A DNA stretch of 46,147 nt from Actinophytocola sp. (GCA_009377385.1 WHUD01000023.1:1-46147), one strand, 5' to 3'. Counted from the stretch's first letter, positions 36,551-45,109 are shown. Notes: generated by a model not told the origin, from the sequence alone. Made by a program: numbers and translations.

Positions 36551-37543
36551 TCAGGACCGCCACTCGTGTGGCTTGCGCCTGCCGTCCGGCCGGACTCCGA
36601 GCCGATGCGACATCGTCACGTCGCGTTCCGGGTCGAGGGCCATCCGAGCACTAGGCCCTAGCCGCTGCGCGACGCCGACGAACAGGCAGTCCGTCACGGT
36701 CAGCGCGGTGATCCGGCTTGCGGTCCAGCCAGTGCGGAACGTCGTCTCGTGCGCGGCCGTCGTCAGCGTGTAGTCCGAGGCGGTTGTGATGGGTGAGCGC
36801 GGGAAGTTGGTGATCGCGATGGTGGTCGCGCCGCGCTGCTTCGCGGTGCGGAGCGCCTCGATCGTGTCCGATGTGGACCCACTATACGAGATGCCGATCG
36901 CGACATCGCGTTCGCCGAGCACGGACGCGGAGTTCAGCATCACGTGAGTGTCCGACCACGCGAAGCTGACTTTGGCGATGCGGTGCAGCTTCTGCTGCAG
37001 GTCGGACGCGACGAACGCGCTCGCGCCGACGCCGTAGACGTCGATCCTCGGCGCGACGGCCACTGCGGTCACGACTTCGGCGAGCACGTCGATGTCGAGT
37101 TGGGACGCGGTGTCCTCCACGGCGCGGGCCTCGGCGAAGCTGATCTTGCTGACGATCGTGTCGAGGTCGTCGTCAACGGCGATCTCGTTGCCGAGCACCT
37201 TGCTGCCGCGCGCCTTGGTGCGTGCGGTGTCTGCGGCGAGCGCGATCCGCAGCTGCGGGTACCCGCCGACGCCGACCGCCTTGCAGAAGCGCGTCACCGT
37301 CGTCTCGCTGGTGTGCGCGGCGAGGGCGACCTCGGTGATGCTGCGGTTCGCGACGGCGGACGGGTCGTCCAGCACGACCTTGGCGACGCGCTGTTCCGCG
37401 CGCGCGAGACCTGGCAGCAGCGAGCGGATGCGTACCAGGGGACCAGGGCCATCGTCCGCCGCGAATTCGATGACCGGCGTGATGCCGTTGGGCTCGCTCC
37501 CGTCAGCGGCGGAAACGTCACCCACAGAGGTTGGAATCGACAA
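36551..37543 (-). CDS. MurR/RpiR family transcriptional regulator
   Basis: 330 residues. The N-terminal HTH_6 domain (about 38-110) has VANRSITEVALAAHTSETTV as the DNA-binding segment, then FCKAVGVGGYPQLRIALA. A SIS sugar-phosphate-binding domain follows (about 150-290), with VYGVGASAFVA and ISYSGSTSDTIEAL. It senses a phosphorylated sugar, but no sugar-metabolism gene adjoins. Start at TTG 37543 is the longest option and is not supported by a good ribosome binding site; a GTG at 37525 is an alternative. It lies downstream of a proposed ncRNA on the same strand. Confidence 0.85.
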   Translation of the reverse strand: MSIPTSVGDVSAADGSEPNGITPVIEFAADDGPGPLVRIRSLLPGLARAEQRVAKVVLDDPSAVANRSITEVALAAHTSETTVTRFCKAVGVGGYPQLRIALAADTARTKARGSKVLGNEIAVDDDLDTIVSKISFAEARAVEDTASQLDIDVLAEVVTAVAVAPRIDVYGVGASAFVASDLQQKLHRIAKVSFAWSDTHVMLNSASVLGERDVAIGISYSGSTSDTIEALRTAKQRGATTIAITNFPRSPITTASDYTLTTAAHETTFRTGWTASRITALTVTDCLFVGVAQRLGPSARMALDPERDVTMSHRLGVRPDGRRKPHEWRS

Positions 37544-37782
37544 CTACGCCCACGCCCTTCCGTCACATCGCTCCACGGGTGGTTGCCCTGGGAAGACACA
37601 CGCTCATGGAACGGGCGAGAGGCGCGAACATGCCGATCCGCCCAAACCGTGAATGTTGGTCTGTGGAAGAAGTCGCTCGCAACCGCGATGCCGTTAACGG
37701 GTGTGGTTAACAAGTTGAGAACAGAACGCGAGCCAAATTCACGTTGAGTTGTGGCCTGCTGAGAAAGGGGTGCGCACGCACT

Positions 37783-37822
37783 GGCGGCGGCCCGTCGACA
37801 AGAATGTCGGCGGGCCGCCGCC
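37783..37822 (-). terminator. Strong hairpin at the end of the proposed ncRNA
   Basis: GGCGGCGGCCCG (37783-37794) pairs perfectly with 37811-37822, and an inner CGACA/TGTCG (37796-37800 and 37805-37809) extends the stem to 17 bp with one mismatch and a 4-nt loop. On the minus strand it is followed by GTGCGTGCGCAC and then CCCCTTTCTC. Confidence 0.75.
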
Positions 37823-38026
37823 TGCTCGCGCGGGCAATCGGGTTACCAAGCGTGCAACTCGTGTCGTACTTTGTGGACTAGGCGTCCGGCGTCCCGGTAC
37901 GCAATCCCGTTGACGACAAGCCTCCCGCGGCGTGCTGCGCGTGGGTGCCCGGTGTCCGCGCACGGAGACCTCTCGGGGTGGACCAGCCTTATCTCCGACT
38001 GCTCCCTGGCCGATCAGGTGTCCGCA
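37783..38026 (-). ncRNA. Candidate Ms1/MTS2823-like small RNA
   Basis: Proposed transcript of about 245 nt from a promoter at 38061-38033 to the hairpin at 37822-37783, in a 663-bp gap with no coding sequence. The 5' end forms a small hairpin (GGTG-CGGA-CACC). Longer pairings such as TGTCGT with ACGACA can close a central domain. M. tuberculosis MTS2823, of the Ms1 family that binds RNA polymerase core, is encoded directly after Rv3661 on the same strand; here the HAD phosphatase at 38207-39046 is its counterpart and has the same orientation. Primary sequence identity with Ms1 was not checked. Confidence 0.6.
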
Positions 38027-38032
38027 CCTCTC

Positions 38033-38061
38033 TTTCTACCCAGTGACCATGGTCACTTCAA
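38033..38061 (-). promoter_or_regulatory. Promoter with an intervening CRP-type palindrome
   Basis: Minus-strand TTGAAG (38061-38056) and TAGAAA (38038-38033) are separated by 17 bp, ideal for a primary sigma factor. The spacer contains the perfect palindrome AGTGACCATGGTCACT (38042-38057), which includes GTGA-CCATGG-TCAC, a perfect match to the CRP consensus. A factor bound there would block RNA polymerase, so repression is the natural reading. Confidence 0.7.
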
Positions 38062-38206
38062 GGCCGCGATTGGGTGCACCGGTCAAGAGGTCGTTCGGTA
38101 GTGACTTCAGCGCGACAGCGGACTAGGATCTCTGTTCGGCGCGCGGCGAAATCGCTGTTCAATGCTCCTTTGGTCACTTACTCACCAGCGGTCGCCAGGA
38201 CCCGTG

Positions 38207-39046
38207 TCAATGCTCGTTGCGACGCCGGTTCTTCACCCCGTACCAGGTCACTCCCGCCATCGCGAGCGCGCCGACGCCAACGCCGAGCGCGACAGCGGTC
38301 GCCGTCGGATGCGGGATCTTGGTGCGCAGTGACACCGGCCGGGAGAAGGTCAGCACCGGCCAGCCTCGGTCCTGTGCGATCTTGCGCAGTTGCTTGTCTG
38401 GGTTGACCGCGCAGGGCCGCCCGACGGCCTCAAGCAGCGGCAGGTCGGTGCTGGAATCCGAGTAGGCGGCACACCGGCTGAGGTCGTAGCCGCGCTCGGC
38501 GGCGAGCTGCCACGCCGCCCGCGCCTTCTCCTCTCCGAAGCAGTAGAACTCCACCTCGCCGGAGTAGCGGCCGTCTACGACCTCCATCCTGGTTGAGACG
38601 CTCAGGTCGGCGCCTAGCATCTCCGCGACCGGCCTGACCACCTCTTCGCCGGTCGCCGACAGCACGATCACGTCGTCGCCCTCGGCCTTGTGCGCCGCGA
38701 TCAGCTCGGCGGCCTCGGCGTAGATGAGTGGATCGACGACGTCGTGCAGTGTCTCGTTGACGATGGCGCTGACCTGCGCGACGTCCCAGCCGACACAGAG
38801 CGCCGAGATCTGCGAGCGGAGCCGTTCCGTCTGCTGCGCGTCCGCGCCTGCGATGGAGAACATCAGTTGTGCGTAGGCGCTCTTCAGCGCGGCTTTGCGG
38901 TTGATGAGACCCTGCCTGAGCAGCGGCTTGCTGAAGGCGAGCGCGCTGGAGGACGCGATGATCGTCTTGTCGAGATCGAAGAACGCGGCGACCCCCGACC
39001 TGCTGCCGGGTTCACCCTGCTGCTCACCTGCGGGCGCGTCGAACAT
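38207..39046 (-). CDS. HAD-IB family phosphatase, SerB-like, with C-terminal helix
   Basis: 279 residues. HAD motif I is FFDLDKTII with D24 and D26, motif II is VLSATGEEVV, and motif IV is AYSDSSTDLPLLEAVG. A cap region lies in between. A hydrophobic helix near the C-terminus (about 250-270, ATAVALGVGVGALAMAGVTW) and a basic tail anchor it to the membrane. The family contains phosphoserine and lysophosphatidic phosphatases; the substrate is unknown. It is the counterpart of Rv3661 and is divergent from the ssd-tad cluster. Confidence 0.88.
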   Translation of the reverse strand: MFDAPAGEQQGEPGSRSGVAAFFDLDKTIIASSSALAFSKPLLRQGLINRKAALKSAYAQLMFSIAGADAQQTERLRSQISALCVGWDVAQVSAIVNETLHDVVDPLIYAEAAELIAAHKAEGDDVIVLSATGEEVVRPVAEMLGADLSVSTRMEVVDGRYSGEVEFYCFGEEKARAAWQLAAERGYDLSRCAAYSDSSTDLPLLEAVGRPCAVNPDKQLRKIAQDRGWPVLTFSRPVSLRTKIPHPTATAVALGVGVGALAMAGVTWYGVKNRRRNEH

Positions 39047-39309
39047 GGCGCAAGCATAGAAGTTCGGCCGGTGCCGTGGCGGTCGTCTCGTGCGTACAAG
39101 ACGCCCTTCACCAGACGTCCATCCGCCGTTCACCTGGGTTATCCACAGGCCGCCCCCGTTATCCACAGCTCACCGAATCGGACATTTTGTCGTTCGGTCC
39201 CGCACGAGTCAGAGTGATCGCACAGCCGCGCCGCATCTCACGTCGGCAGCAGGCCCGGTGTCGCGATTCAGCTCAGTCCACGGTCAGCCTCAACGCAACT
39301 GGGGGAAGT

Positions 39310-40389
39310 ATGTCCAATTCCCGTCCACTCGTCGCCGTCAGCGGGGAAAGCGTGCTCGACGAGATCCTGCGCATCGCCGCCGCGGCGGGATGCGAACTCG
39401 ACTGCGTTCCCGACCTGGTCGCCGCGCGAGCGGGCTGGGCGCGGGCGCCGCTCGTGCTCGTCGACACCGCCATGCTCAGCGACGGCGACATGGCACAACT
39501 ACCCCGGCGGGGCGGCGTCGTGCTTGTCACCGATCAGCAACTGGACCTTCCGGGATGGGAGGCGGCGTATGCCGCGGGCGTCGAGCGCGTGATCACCTTG
39601 CCTGACGCCGAGTCCGCGCTGGTCGACCTGCTCGCCGACGTCGCAGAGGCACCGGCGTCCGGCAAGGGCATGGTGCTCGGCGTGATCGGCGGCAGGGGTG
39701 GCGCCGGCGCGTCGGTGTTCGCGGCGAGTGTGGCCATCGCGCACGCCGATGACGGCGGGGACGCCTTGCTTGTCGACTGCGACGGCCTGTCAGGCGGCAT
39801 CGACCTCGTGCTCGGCGCCGAACTGGCGGCCGGGTTGCGCTGGCCGGACGTCACCGTGCGCGCGGGAAGGGTGTCGATGTCGGCACTGCGGGACGCCCTG
39901 CCCGATGTGGGCGGTGATGGCGGCCGGCTGGTCGTGCTCTCCTGCGGTAGATCGGGCGACGGACCAACGCCGGAAGCCGCTGCCGCCGTGATCGAGGCGG
40001 GCGTGCGGTCCGGCTACACGGTGATCTGCGACCTGCCAAGGGAGCTGGACTCCGCAGGGTGGCAGGTCGTTGATCTCGCCGACCTGATCGCGGTCATCGT
40101 GCCTGCGGAAGTACGCGCCGCCGCGTCGGCGCATCGGCTTGTCGAACGGCTCCGGCATCGCGCGCGTCACGTCGGCCTCGTCGTCCGTGGTCCCTCGCCC
40201 GACGCGCTCCCCGCCGATGCCGTCGCGGACGCGGTCGGCAGCGAGCCGCTCACGGTCATGCGCGCCGAGCCACGTCTCGCGAGCGCGCTCGAACGCGGCG
40301 AGTTCCGGCCTCGGCGCGGCGGTCCGCTCGCCAGTGGCGCCGCCGACGTGCTCGCCGCACTGCGTGACGACGCGAAGGCCGCGGCCTGA
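39310..40389 (+). CDS. ssd: Septum-site-determining-like protein Ssd (TadZ/CpaE-type)
   Basis: 359 residues. An N-terminal receiver-like region (about 1-110) precedes a MinD/ParA-like domain. The deviant P-loop reads GGRGGAGAS (127-135), so both lysines needed for ATP hydrolysis are lost, as in atypical TadZ/CpaE proteins. VLLVDCDGLSGGID-like sequence (LLVDCDGLSGGIDLVLG) follows. In M. tuberculosis Rv3660c is reported to affect septation, and TadZ proteins localise Tad machinery. It is the first gene of the tad-like operon, overlapping tadA by one base. Confidence 0.88.
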   Translation: MSNSRPLVAVSGESVLDEILRIAAAAGCELDCVPDLVAARAGWARAPLVLVDTAMLSDGDMAQLPRRGGVVLVTDQQLDLPGWEAAYAAGVERVITLPDAESALVDLLADVAEAPASGKGMVLGVIGGRGGAGASVFAASVAIAHADDGGDALLVDCDGLSGGIDLVLGAELAAGLRWPDVTVRAGRVSMSALRDALPDVGGDGGRLVVLSCGRSGDGPTPEAAAAVIEAGVRSGYTVICDLPRELDSAGWQVVDLADLIAVIVPAEVRAAASAHRLVERLRHRARHVGLVVRGPSPDALPADAVADAVGSEPLTVMRAEPRLASALERGEFRPRRGGPLASGAADVLAALRDDAKAAA

Positions 40390-41552
40390 TGCGTGCCGAA
40401 CTGGTCGACCGGGTGCGCAGACGGCTCGCCGATGATGGTTCCGACGTCAGCTCGGCGACGGTGGCAGCGGCTGTGCGCGCCGAGTTCGGCGTCGCGGGGC
40501 ACGAGGACGTGCTGTCCGCGTTGCGTCAGCTTCGCCATGAGCTGGTTGGCCTCGGTCCGCTCGCGGAGCTCGTCAGCGACGACGACGTCACGGACGTGCT
40601 GGTGAGCGCCCCGGACCACGTCTGGACCGACGGAGCCGGTGGGTTGCGGCGCAGCCCTGTCACCTTTCCCGATGAGGCGTCCGTGCGGCAGCTGGCGCAG
40701 CGGCTCGCTCACGCGGCGGGCAGGCGGCTCGACGACGCACAGCCCTTCGTTGACGGGTGGCTCCCAGCGGCAGCGGCAGCGGCCTCGGCACGAGTCCGGC
40801 TGCACGCCGTGCTGCCGCCGATCGCCACTGCGGGCACCTGCTTGTCCCTGCGGGTCTTGCGGCCGGCGGCGCATGACCTCGCCGCGCTCACCGAGCTCGG
40901 CACGGTGGACGCGGCGGGCGCGGCCATGCTGCGAGCGATCATGGCGGCGCGGCTGACGCTGCTGATTTCCGGTGGTACGGGTGCTGGCAAGAGCACGCTG
41001 CTTGGCGCGCTGCTGGGTGCGGTCGCCCCGACCGAGCGCATCGTGAGTGTCGAAGACGCTGGCGAACTTGAGCCGGGCCACCCGCAATTCGTGCGGCTTG
41101 TCTCCCGGCCGCCGAACGTCGAAGGCGCTGGTGAGGTCACGCTGCGGGAACTGGTGCGGCAGGCGTTGCGGATGCGTCCCGACCGGCTCGTCGTCGGCGA
41201 AGTGCGGGGCGCCGAGGTCTGCGAGTTGCTCGCCGCGCTCAATACCGGTCATGAGGGCGGCGCTGGCACTTTGCACGCCAACTCCCCTGCCGAAGTACCT
41301 GCCAGGCTCGAAGCGCTCGCCGCTCTCGGTGGACTGTCGCGCGCGGGGCTGCACAGCCAGGTCGCCGCGGCGGTGCGGGTCGTGTTGCACATGCGGCGAC
41401 ACGGCGACCGCAGGGTGCTGGCCGAGATCGGCGTGCCGCACCGGCGTGGTGATGAGGTCGAGGTCCTGCCCGCCTGGCGTGACGGCGAGTGGACCGAACA
41501 CGGCCCTCTCCTATCACGCCTGCTCGCCGGGCCGAAGGCGGAGCCGTGCTGA
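40389..41552 (+). CDS. tadA: TadA/CpaF-type secretion ATPase
   Basis: 387 residues of the type II/IV secretion ATPase family. The N-terminal part contains LVGLGPLAELVSDDDVTDVL. The Walker A motif GGTGAGKST is at 195-203, followed by the Asp box SVEDAGELEP, Walker B LVVGEVRGAEV and the His box HEGGAGTLHANSP. It powers Flp-type pilus assembly at the inner face of the membrane. Overlaps ssd by one base (TGATG) and tadB by 7 nt. Confidence 0.93.
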   Translation: MRAELVDRVRRRLADDGSDVSSATVAAAVRAEFGVAGHEDVLSALRQLRHELVGLGPLAELVSDDDVTDVLVSAPDHVWTDGAGGLRRSPVTFPDEASVRQLAQRLAHAAGRRLDDAQPFVDGWLPAAAAAASARVRLHAVLPPIATAGTCLSLRVLRPAAHDLAALTELGTVDAAGAAMLRAIMAARLTLLISGGTGAGKSTLLGALLGAVAPTERIVSVEDAGELEPGHPQFVRLVSRPPNVEGAGEVTLRELVRQALRMRPDRLVVGEVRGAEVCELLAALNTGHEGGAGTLHANSPAEVPARLEALAALGGLSRAGLHSQVAAAVRVVLHMRRHGDRRVLAEIGVPHRRGDEVEVLPAWRDGEWTEHGPLLSRLLAGPKAEPC

Positions 41553-42388
41553 CCGCCGCGACGGTCACCTGCGCCCTGGGGTTGCTGTGTTGGCCCACCC
41601 ACCGCGCCACACCGCGACTTCGGGCGCTGTCACGAACAGCCATCGGGACGACGGCATGGCGCATCCGGCGTGGCACCCGCCCGGCGAGCTTCCGTGCGGT
41701 TGCAACTGCGCCGGTCGCGCTGGCCACGCTGACCGGTGTGGTCACCCTCGGCGTTGTGACCACCGGGGTGCTGCTCGCTGTTGCCCTGACCGTGGCATGG
41801 CGCTGGCGCGAGCGGTCGTGTGCCCAGGCGCGCCTCGCGGCGATGTCTGCTGTGGCCGACGCGCTTGGCGGGATCGTCGCCGAGTTGCGAGCGGGCGTTC
41901 GGCCGGCCGCCGCCGTGGACTCCGCCGCAGCCGACCTCGACGCCAGGCACGTCACGGCCGCTGCGGAGCTGCGCGCTCTCGGCGCCGCCGCACGCCTCGG
42001 CTGCGATGTCACCGGTCAGCTCCGCACGCGAGACCACAACGATCCGGTGCTGCTGGCCGTCGCACGGATCGCTCGTGGCTGGGCGCTGGCGCACCGCCAC
42101 GGGTTGCCGCTCGCCGATGTGCTCGACGCGGTGCGGCGTGATGTCGAGTCCGGCGCCAGGTTCGTGGCGCGGTTGCGCGCCACGATGGCGGGGCCACGAG
42201 CGAGCGCGGCCGTGCTCGCCGCGCTGCCCGCGCTGGGCATCGCGCTCGGCGAAGCCATGGGTGCGCGACCGATCGCCGTTCTGACCGCGTCTGGCGGCGG
42301 GCAGTTGCTGCTTGTTTTCGGTGTAGCCCTCGTGCTCGCTGGCACCGCCTGGTGCGGGTGGTTGACTCGGCAGGAGGTGCTGTCGTGA
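41546..42388 (+). CDS. tadB: TadB-like membrane protein (type II secretion F domain)
   Basis: 280 residues. Two N-terminal hydrophobic helices flank a basic stretch. A cytoplasmic helical F-domain region follows (ELRAGVRPAAAVDSAAADLD; ALAHRHGLPLADVLDAVRRD), and then C-terminal membrane helices (about 225-275). GTG 41546 overlaps the tadA stop. It forms the inner-membrane platform with TadC. Matches Rv3658c by position and approximate length. Confidence 0.85.
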   Translation: MLTAATVTCALGLLCWPTHRATPRLRALSRTAIGTTAWRIRRGTRPASFRAVATAPVALATLTGVVTLGVVTTGVLLAVALTVAWRWRERSCAQARLAAMSAVADALGGIVAELRAGVRPAAAVDSAAADLDARHVTAAAELRALGAAARLGCDVTGQLRTRDHNDPVLLAVARIARGWALAHRHGLPLADVLDAVRRDVESGARFVARLRATMAGPRASAAVLAALPALGIALGEAMGARPIAVLTASGGGQLLLVFGVALVLAGTAWCGWLTRQEVLS

Positions 42389-43029
42389 TCGCGCTCGCCC
42401 TTGGTGTCCTTGCCGTGGCCGTCCTGGTGCTGCCGGCTCCGCGTGCGTCGGCGCTGCGTACCCAAGCCCTGCTTTCAGCGAGGCGAGCGCCGGACGGACC
42501 TCGTTCTGACAGCGGAGGCAGGCCTGGAGCATCCCCCCGCATCCGGCGTGCCCGGCGTGACGATTCGTGTGGCCTCGCGGCGCACTGGGATCTGCTCGCC
42601 GCCTGTTTGCGTGCCGGGATGCCGGTGGCCGATGCGCTCGGTGCGCTAGCCGACTCCATGCCGACATCGGCGACACCCGGGTCTTCGCGGACCTCGGCGG
42701 CGGCTGCGCTGCGCCGCACCGGCGAACTCATCGCGCTGGGCGCCGCGCCGGAGGACGCATGGCGGCCAGCGCTCGACTGTGCCGCGACGGCGCCCTTGGC
42801 GCGAGCCGCGCGCAGGACAGCGAGATCGGGTAGCGCACTCGCCGGAGCGGCAGCAGACCTCGCCGCCAGGACGCGCGCAGAGGCCGCCGAGCTGGCGCAG
42901 GAACGCGCACAGCGGGCAGGAGTGCTCATCACGCTTCCGCTCGGGCTGTGTTTCCTGCCCGCCTTTCTCCTGCTCGGGGTCGTTCCGGTGGTGATCGGCC
43001 TCGCCAGCACGTTGACCATCGCGTCATGA
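42385..43029 (+). CDS. tadC: TadC-like membrane protein
   Basis: 214 residues. N-terminal helix (VIALALGVLAVAVLVLP), then a cytoplasmic helical section with WDLLAACLRAGMPVADALGAL typical of F-domain proteins, and a C-terminal helix pair (ITLPLGLCFLPAFLLLGVVPV). GTG 42385 overlaps the tadB stop. It pairs with TadB as a platform; counterpart of Rv3657c. Confidence 0.83.
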   Translation: MIALALGVLAVAVLVLPAPRASALRTQALLSARRAPDGPRSDSGGRPGASPRIRRARRDDSCGLAAHWDLLAACLRAGMPVADALGALADSMPTSATPGSSRTSAAAALRRTGELIALGAAPEDAWRPALDCAATAPLARAARRTARSGSALAGAAADLAARTRAEAAELAQERAQRAGVLITLPLGLCFLPAFLLLGVVPVVIGLASTLTIAS

Positions 43030-43096
43030 ACTCAAGGAGCGTCCACAGTGGATGCTCGCGGGAGACACACCAATGACATCCAGGAGGTTATCGACC

Positions 43097-43429
43097 ATGC
43101 CCTTGTTCCCTCTGCCGCCACAGCCGGTACCGGTCAAACCACGGCTGCCGAAGCAACTGCCGCTGATGTCGCTGGTCCCTCGTCGGGGTGGCCCGGCCGG
43201 AACGCCGACCATGACACCCCTCCCGCTACCCGCGATGCTCCCCCACACATTGTTGGCCCGGTTGCGGGCGTTGGGCTCGGCCGACCAGGGGATGGCCACG
43301 GCGGAGTACGCGATCGGGACCCTCGCGGCCGCCGCCTTCGCCGCAGTGCTCTACGGAGTCGTCAGTGGTGACTCCGTGGTCAGCGCGCTCACCGACCTCG
43401 TCGAACGCGCGCTCTCGGTGGACTTCTGA
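43097..43429 (+). CDS. Flp-type pilin-like protein (DUF4244)
   Basis: 110 residues from ATG 43097. The C-terminal core reads QGMATAEYAIGTLAAAAFAA, then a helix and VLYGVVSGDSVVSALTDLVE. G-MATAEY fits the Flp prepilin motif G-x4-EY, with Glu at position +5 of the mature protein. The start is uncertain: AGGAGG (43082-43087) favours 43097, giving an unusually long Pro-rich leader (about 65 residues). ATG 43235 would give an 18-residue leader like that of Rv3656c. ATG 43052 and 43073 are also in frame. It is probably the major structural subunit. Confidence 0.83.
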   Translation: MPLFPLPPQPVPVKPRLPKQLPLMSLVPRRGGPAGTPTMTPLPLPAMLPHTLLARLRALGSADQGMATAEYAIGTLAAAAFAAVLYGVVSGDSVVSALTDLVERALSVDF

Positions 43430-43818
43430 TGGCGATGCGTCCGCGCTGCCGGGACGACACCGGGGCGGTGACCGTCGAAGCCGCGATCTCGCTCGGCGCG
43501 CTGGTCGCGGTACTTGCGCTCGTACTCGGGGGGATCGCGGCGGTCACCGATCAGCTCCGATGCACCGATGCCGCGCGGGAAGCCGTCCGTCTTGCGGCAC
43601 GGGGCGACACGGACGCGGCACGACGAGCTGTCGCCGTGATCGCGCCCACCGGCGCCAGCCTGGAGCTGGTCCGCGACGCCGACGGCCTCACTGCCGTCGT
43701 GCGGTCGGCGCCCGTCAGCGGGCTATTGCCGGTGGTGCGCATCGAGGGCACCGCGTTCGCGGTCACCGAGCCTGGAGTCGAGCCAGCAGCCCCGATACCG
43801 GCGGGTCCGAGCCCGTGA
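43429..43818 (+). CDS. TadE-like pseudopilin
   Basis: 129 residues. After a short leader RDDTG the mature N-terminus reads AVTVEAAISLGALVAVLAL, again with Glu at +5 as in TadE pseudopilins. A small soluble domain follows, with CTDAAREAVRLAARGD typical of TadE proteins. It overlaps the pilin gene by one base. Counterpart of Rv3655c. Confidence 0.85.
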   Translation: MAMRPRCRDDTGAVTVEAAISLGALVAVLALVLGGIAAVTDQLRCTDAAREAVRLAARGDTDAARRAVAVIAPTGASLELVRDADGLTAVVRSAPVSGLLPVVRIEGTAFAVTEPGVEPAAPIPAGPSP

Positions 43819-44207
43819 CGCGGACAGCCGACAGGCACACCGAGCCAGCGGACGACGGCGGGTTCGCCACGGTGTGGACGGCCGGTGCCGCCCTGGCGTT
43901 GTTGGCGGTGTTCGCCATGCTGATGTACCTCGGTGCAGCCGCGCACGCCCGGCATCGGGCCGCCGCCGCGGCCGACCTGGCAGCACTCGGCGCGGCGGCG
44001 CGACTCACCCACGGCACGCAGCACGCCTGCGAGACGGCGGTCCTCGTCGCCCGGCGCATGCACGCCGACCTGCGTTCCTGCCAGGTGCGCGGCTGGGATG
44101 TCCTCGTCACCGTCCATGTCCCGGCGGGACTGCCGCTCGGCGACATCGGCGGGACGGGAGCGGCGACCGCCCGAGCGCGTGCGGGACCCGTGTCGACCGT
44201 GCGATGA
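43815..44207 (+). CDS. Rv3654c-like membrane protein (TadG-like)
   Basis: 130 residues. The N-terminus reads DDGGFATVWTAGAALALLAV, similar to a pseudopilin except that the +5 Glu is replaced by Trp. A hydrophobic helix leads to HARHRAAAAADLAALGAAAR, the TadG/Rv3654c signature. GTG 43815 overlaps the tadE stop. Last gene of the cluster; probably a membrane-exposed accessory subunit. Confidence 0.8.
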   Translation: MTRTADRHTEPADDGGFATVWTAGAALALLAVFAMLMYLGAAAHARHRAAAAADLAALGAAARLTHGTQHACETAVLVARRMHADLRSCQVRGWDVLVTVHVPAGLPLGDIGGTGAATARARAGPVSTVR

Positions 44208-44494
44208 GCGGCGCCACCGCACAGGACGGGCACCAGTGCGAGGCCGGGTGGACGGTCACGGCGGCGCGATGAGCGGTATCACACGCTGGTCAGAACCCGG
44301 TCTCACGCCGTGTCCAACCGCTGGACACGTTCGGTGGAACCGTTAAGCACTCGTCGTTCATCGCGCCGTGACCACCGGTTATCGACTCACCACTACCCGC
44401 GATCTGCAACTTGCCGTTTAGTGAGTTGTGCGAGGTCGGCAGACCGGCCCCGCAAGCGAAGGCCCAACGAAGGGCAGGAGGCAGGAACAGCGAG

Positions 44495-45109
44495 ATGAAC
44501 AATCCGACGATCGGCATCGACAGCGTCTCGTGGCGCGATGCGTTCCGCATCGAACTGCGTGCGGAAGCCATCGGCCTCGCGACGAGGGGCTGGCCCGTCG
44601 TGCCGGGCACCTCCCCGGCAGGCGAAGGCTGGTCCGGTCCGGTGCCCGTGCACGACGACTGGCAGGAACGCGCCGTCGCTGACGATCGGAACATCGTCGA
44701 GTGGTGGGGCGGCGAGGCGTACAGCGTTCTCGTCGCCACCGGAAGCTACGTCGATGCCGTCGAGGTGGACGCCGAACTCGGTCACCGCGCGGCGAGCCTG
44801 CTCCGAGAGACCGGCAGGCCAGCGCCGATCCTGGCGATGCCGACCGGCAAGTGGGTGTTCCTCACCGAGACCGGCGACGAGCTGCCAGCCGAACTCGCGG
44901 CGCGACCCGGCGTCGTCTGGCACGGCGAGGGCAGCTGGGTTCCGGTGCCACCGACCCCGTTCGAGCACGGTGTCGTGCACTGGCGGGTCAAGCCGGAAGT
45001 GTGGGAGTGGAAGCTGCCCCGCGCTGGCGCGCTGCACGGCGTGCTCGCCAGGGCGCTCGCCACACTCCACGACCACCGCGGCAGCGAACTCCACGCCCAC
45101 GCCGCATAA
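44495..45109 (+). CDS. Bifunctional DNA primase/polymerase N-terminal (prim-pol) domain protein
   Basis: 204 residues that seem to consist of one prim-pol domain, without the usual C-terminal helicase or primase extension. Consistent features are an N-terminal ALATRGWPVVPGTSPAGEG-like start (AIGLATRGWPVVPGT), YSVLVATGSYVDAVEVDAEL with acidic catalytic-type residues, and a C-terminal PPTPFEHGVVHWRV. The call is by domain resemblance; polymerase activity is unproven. It is convergent with the DUF1998 helicase. Confidence 0.7.
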   Translation: MNNPTIGIDSVSWRDAFRIELRAEAIGLATRGWPVVPGTSPAGEGWSGPVPVHDDWQERAVADDRNIVEWWGGEAYSVLVATGSYVDAVEVDAELGHRAASLLRETGRPAPILAMPTGKWVFLTETGDELPAELAARPGVVWHGEGSWVPVPPTPFEHGVVHWRVKPEVWEWKLPRAGALHGVLARALATLHDHRGSELHAHAA

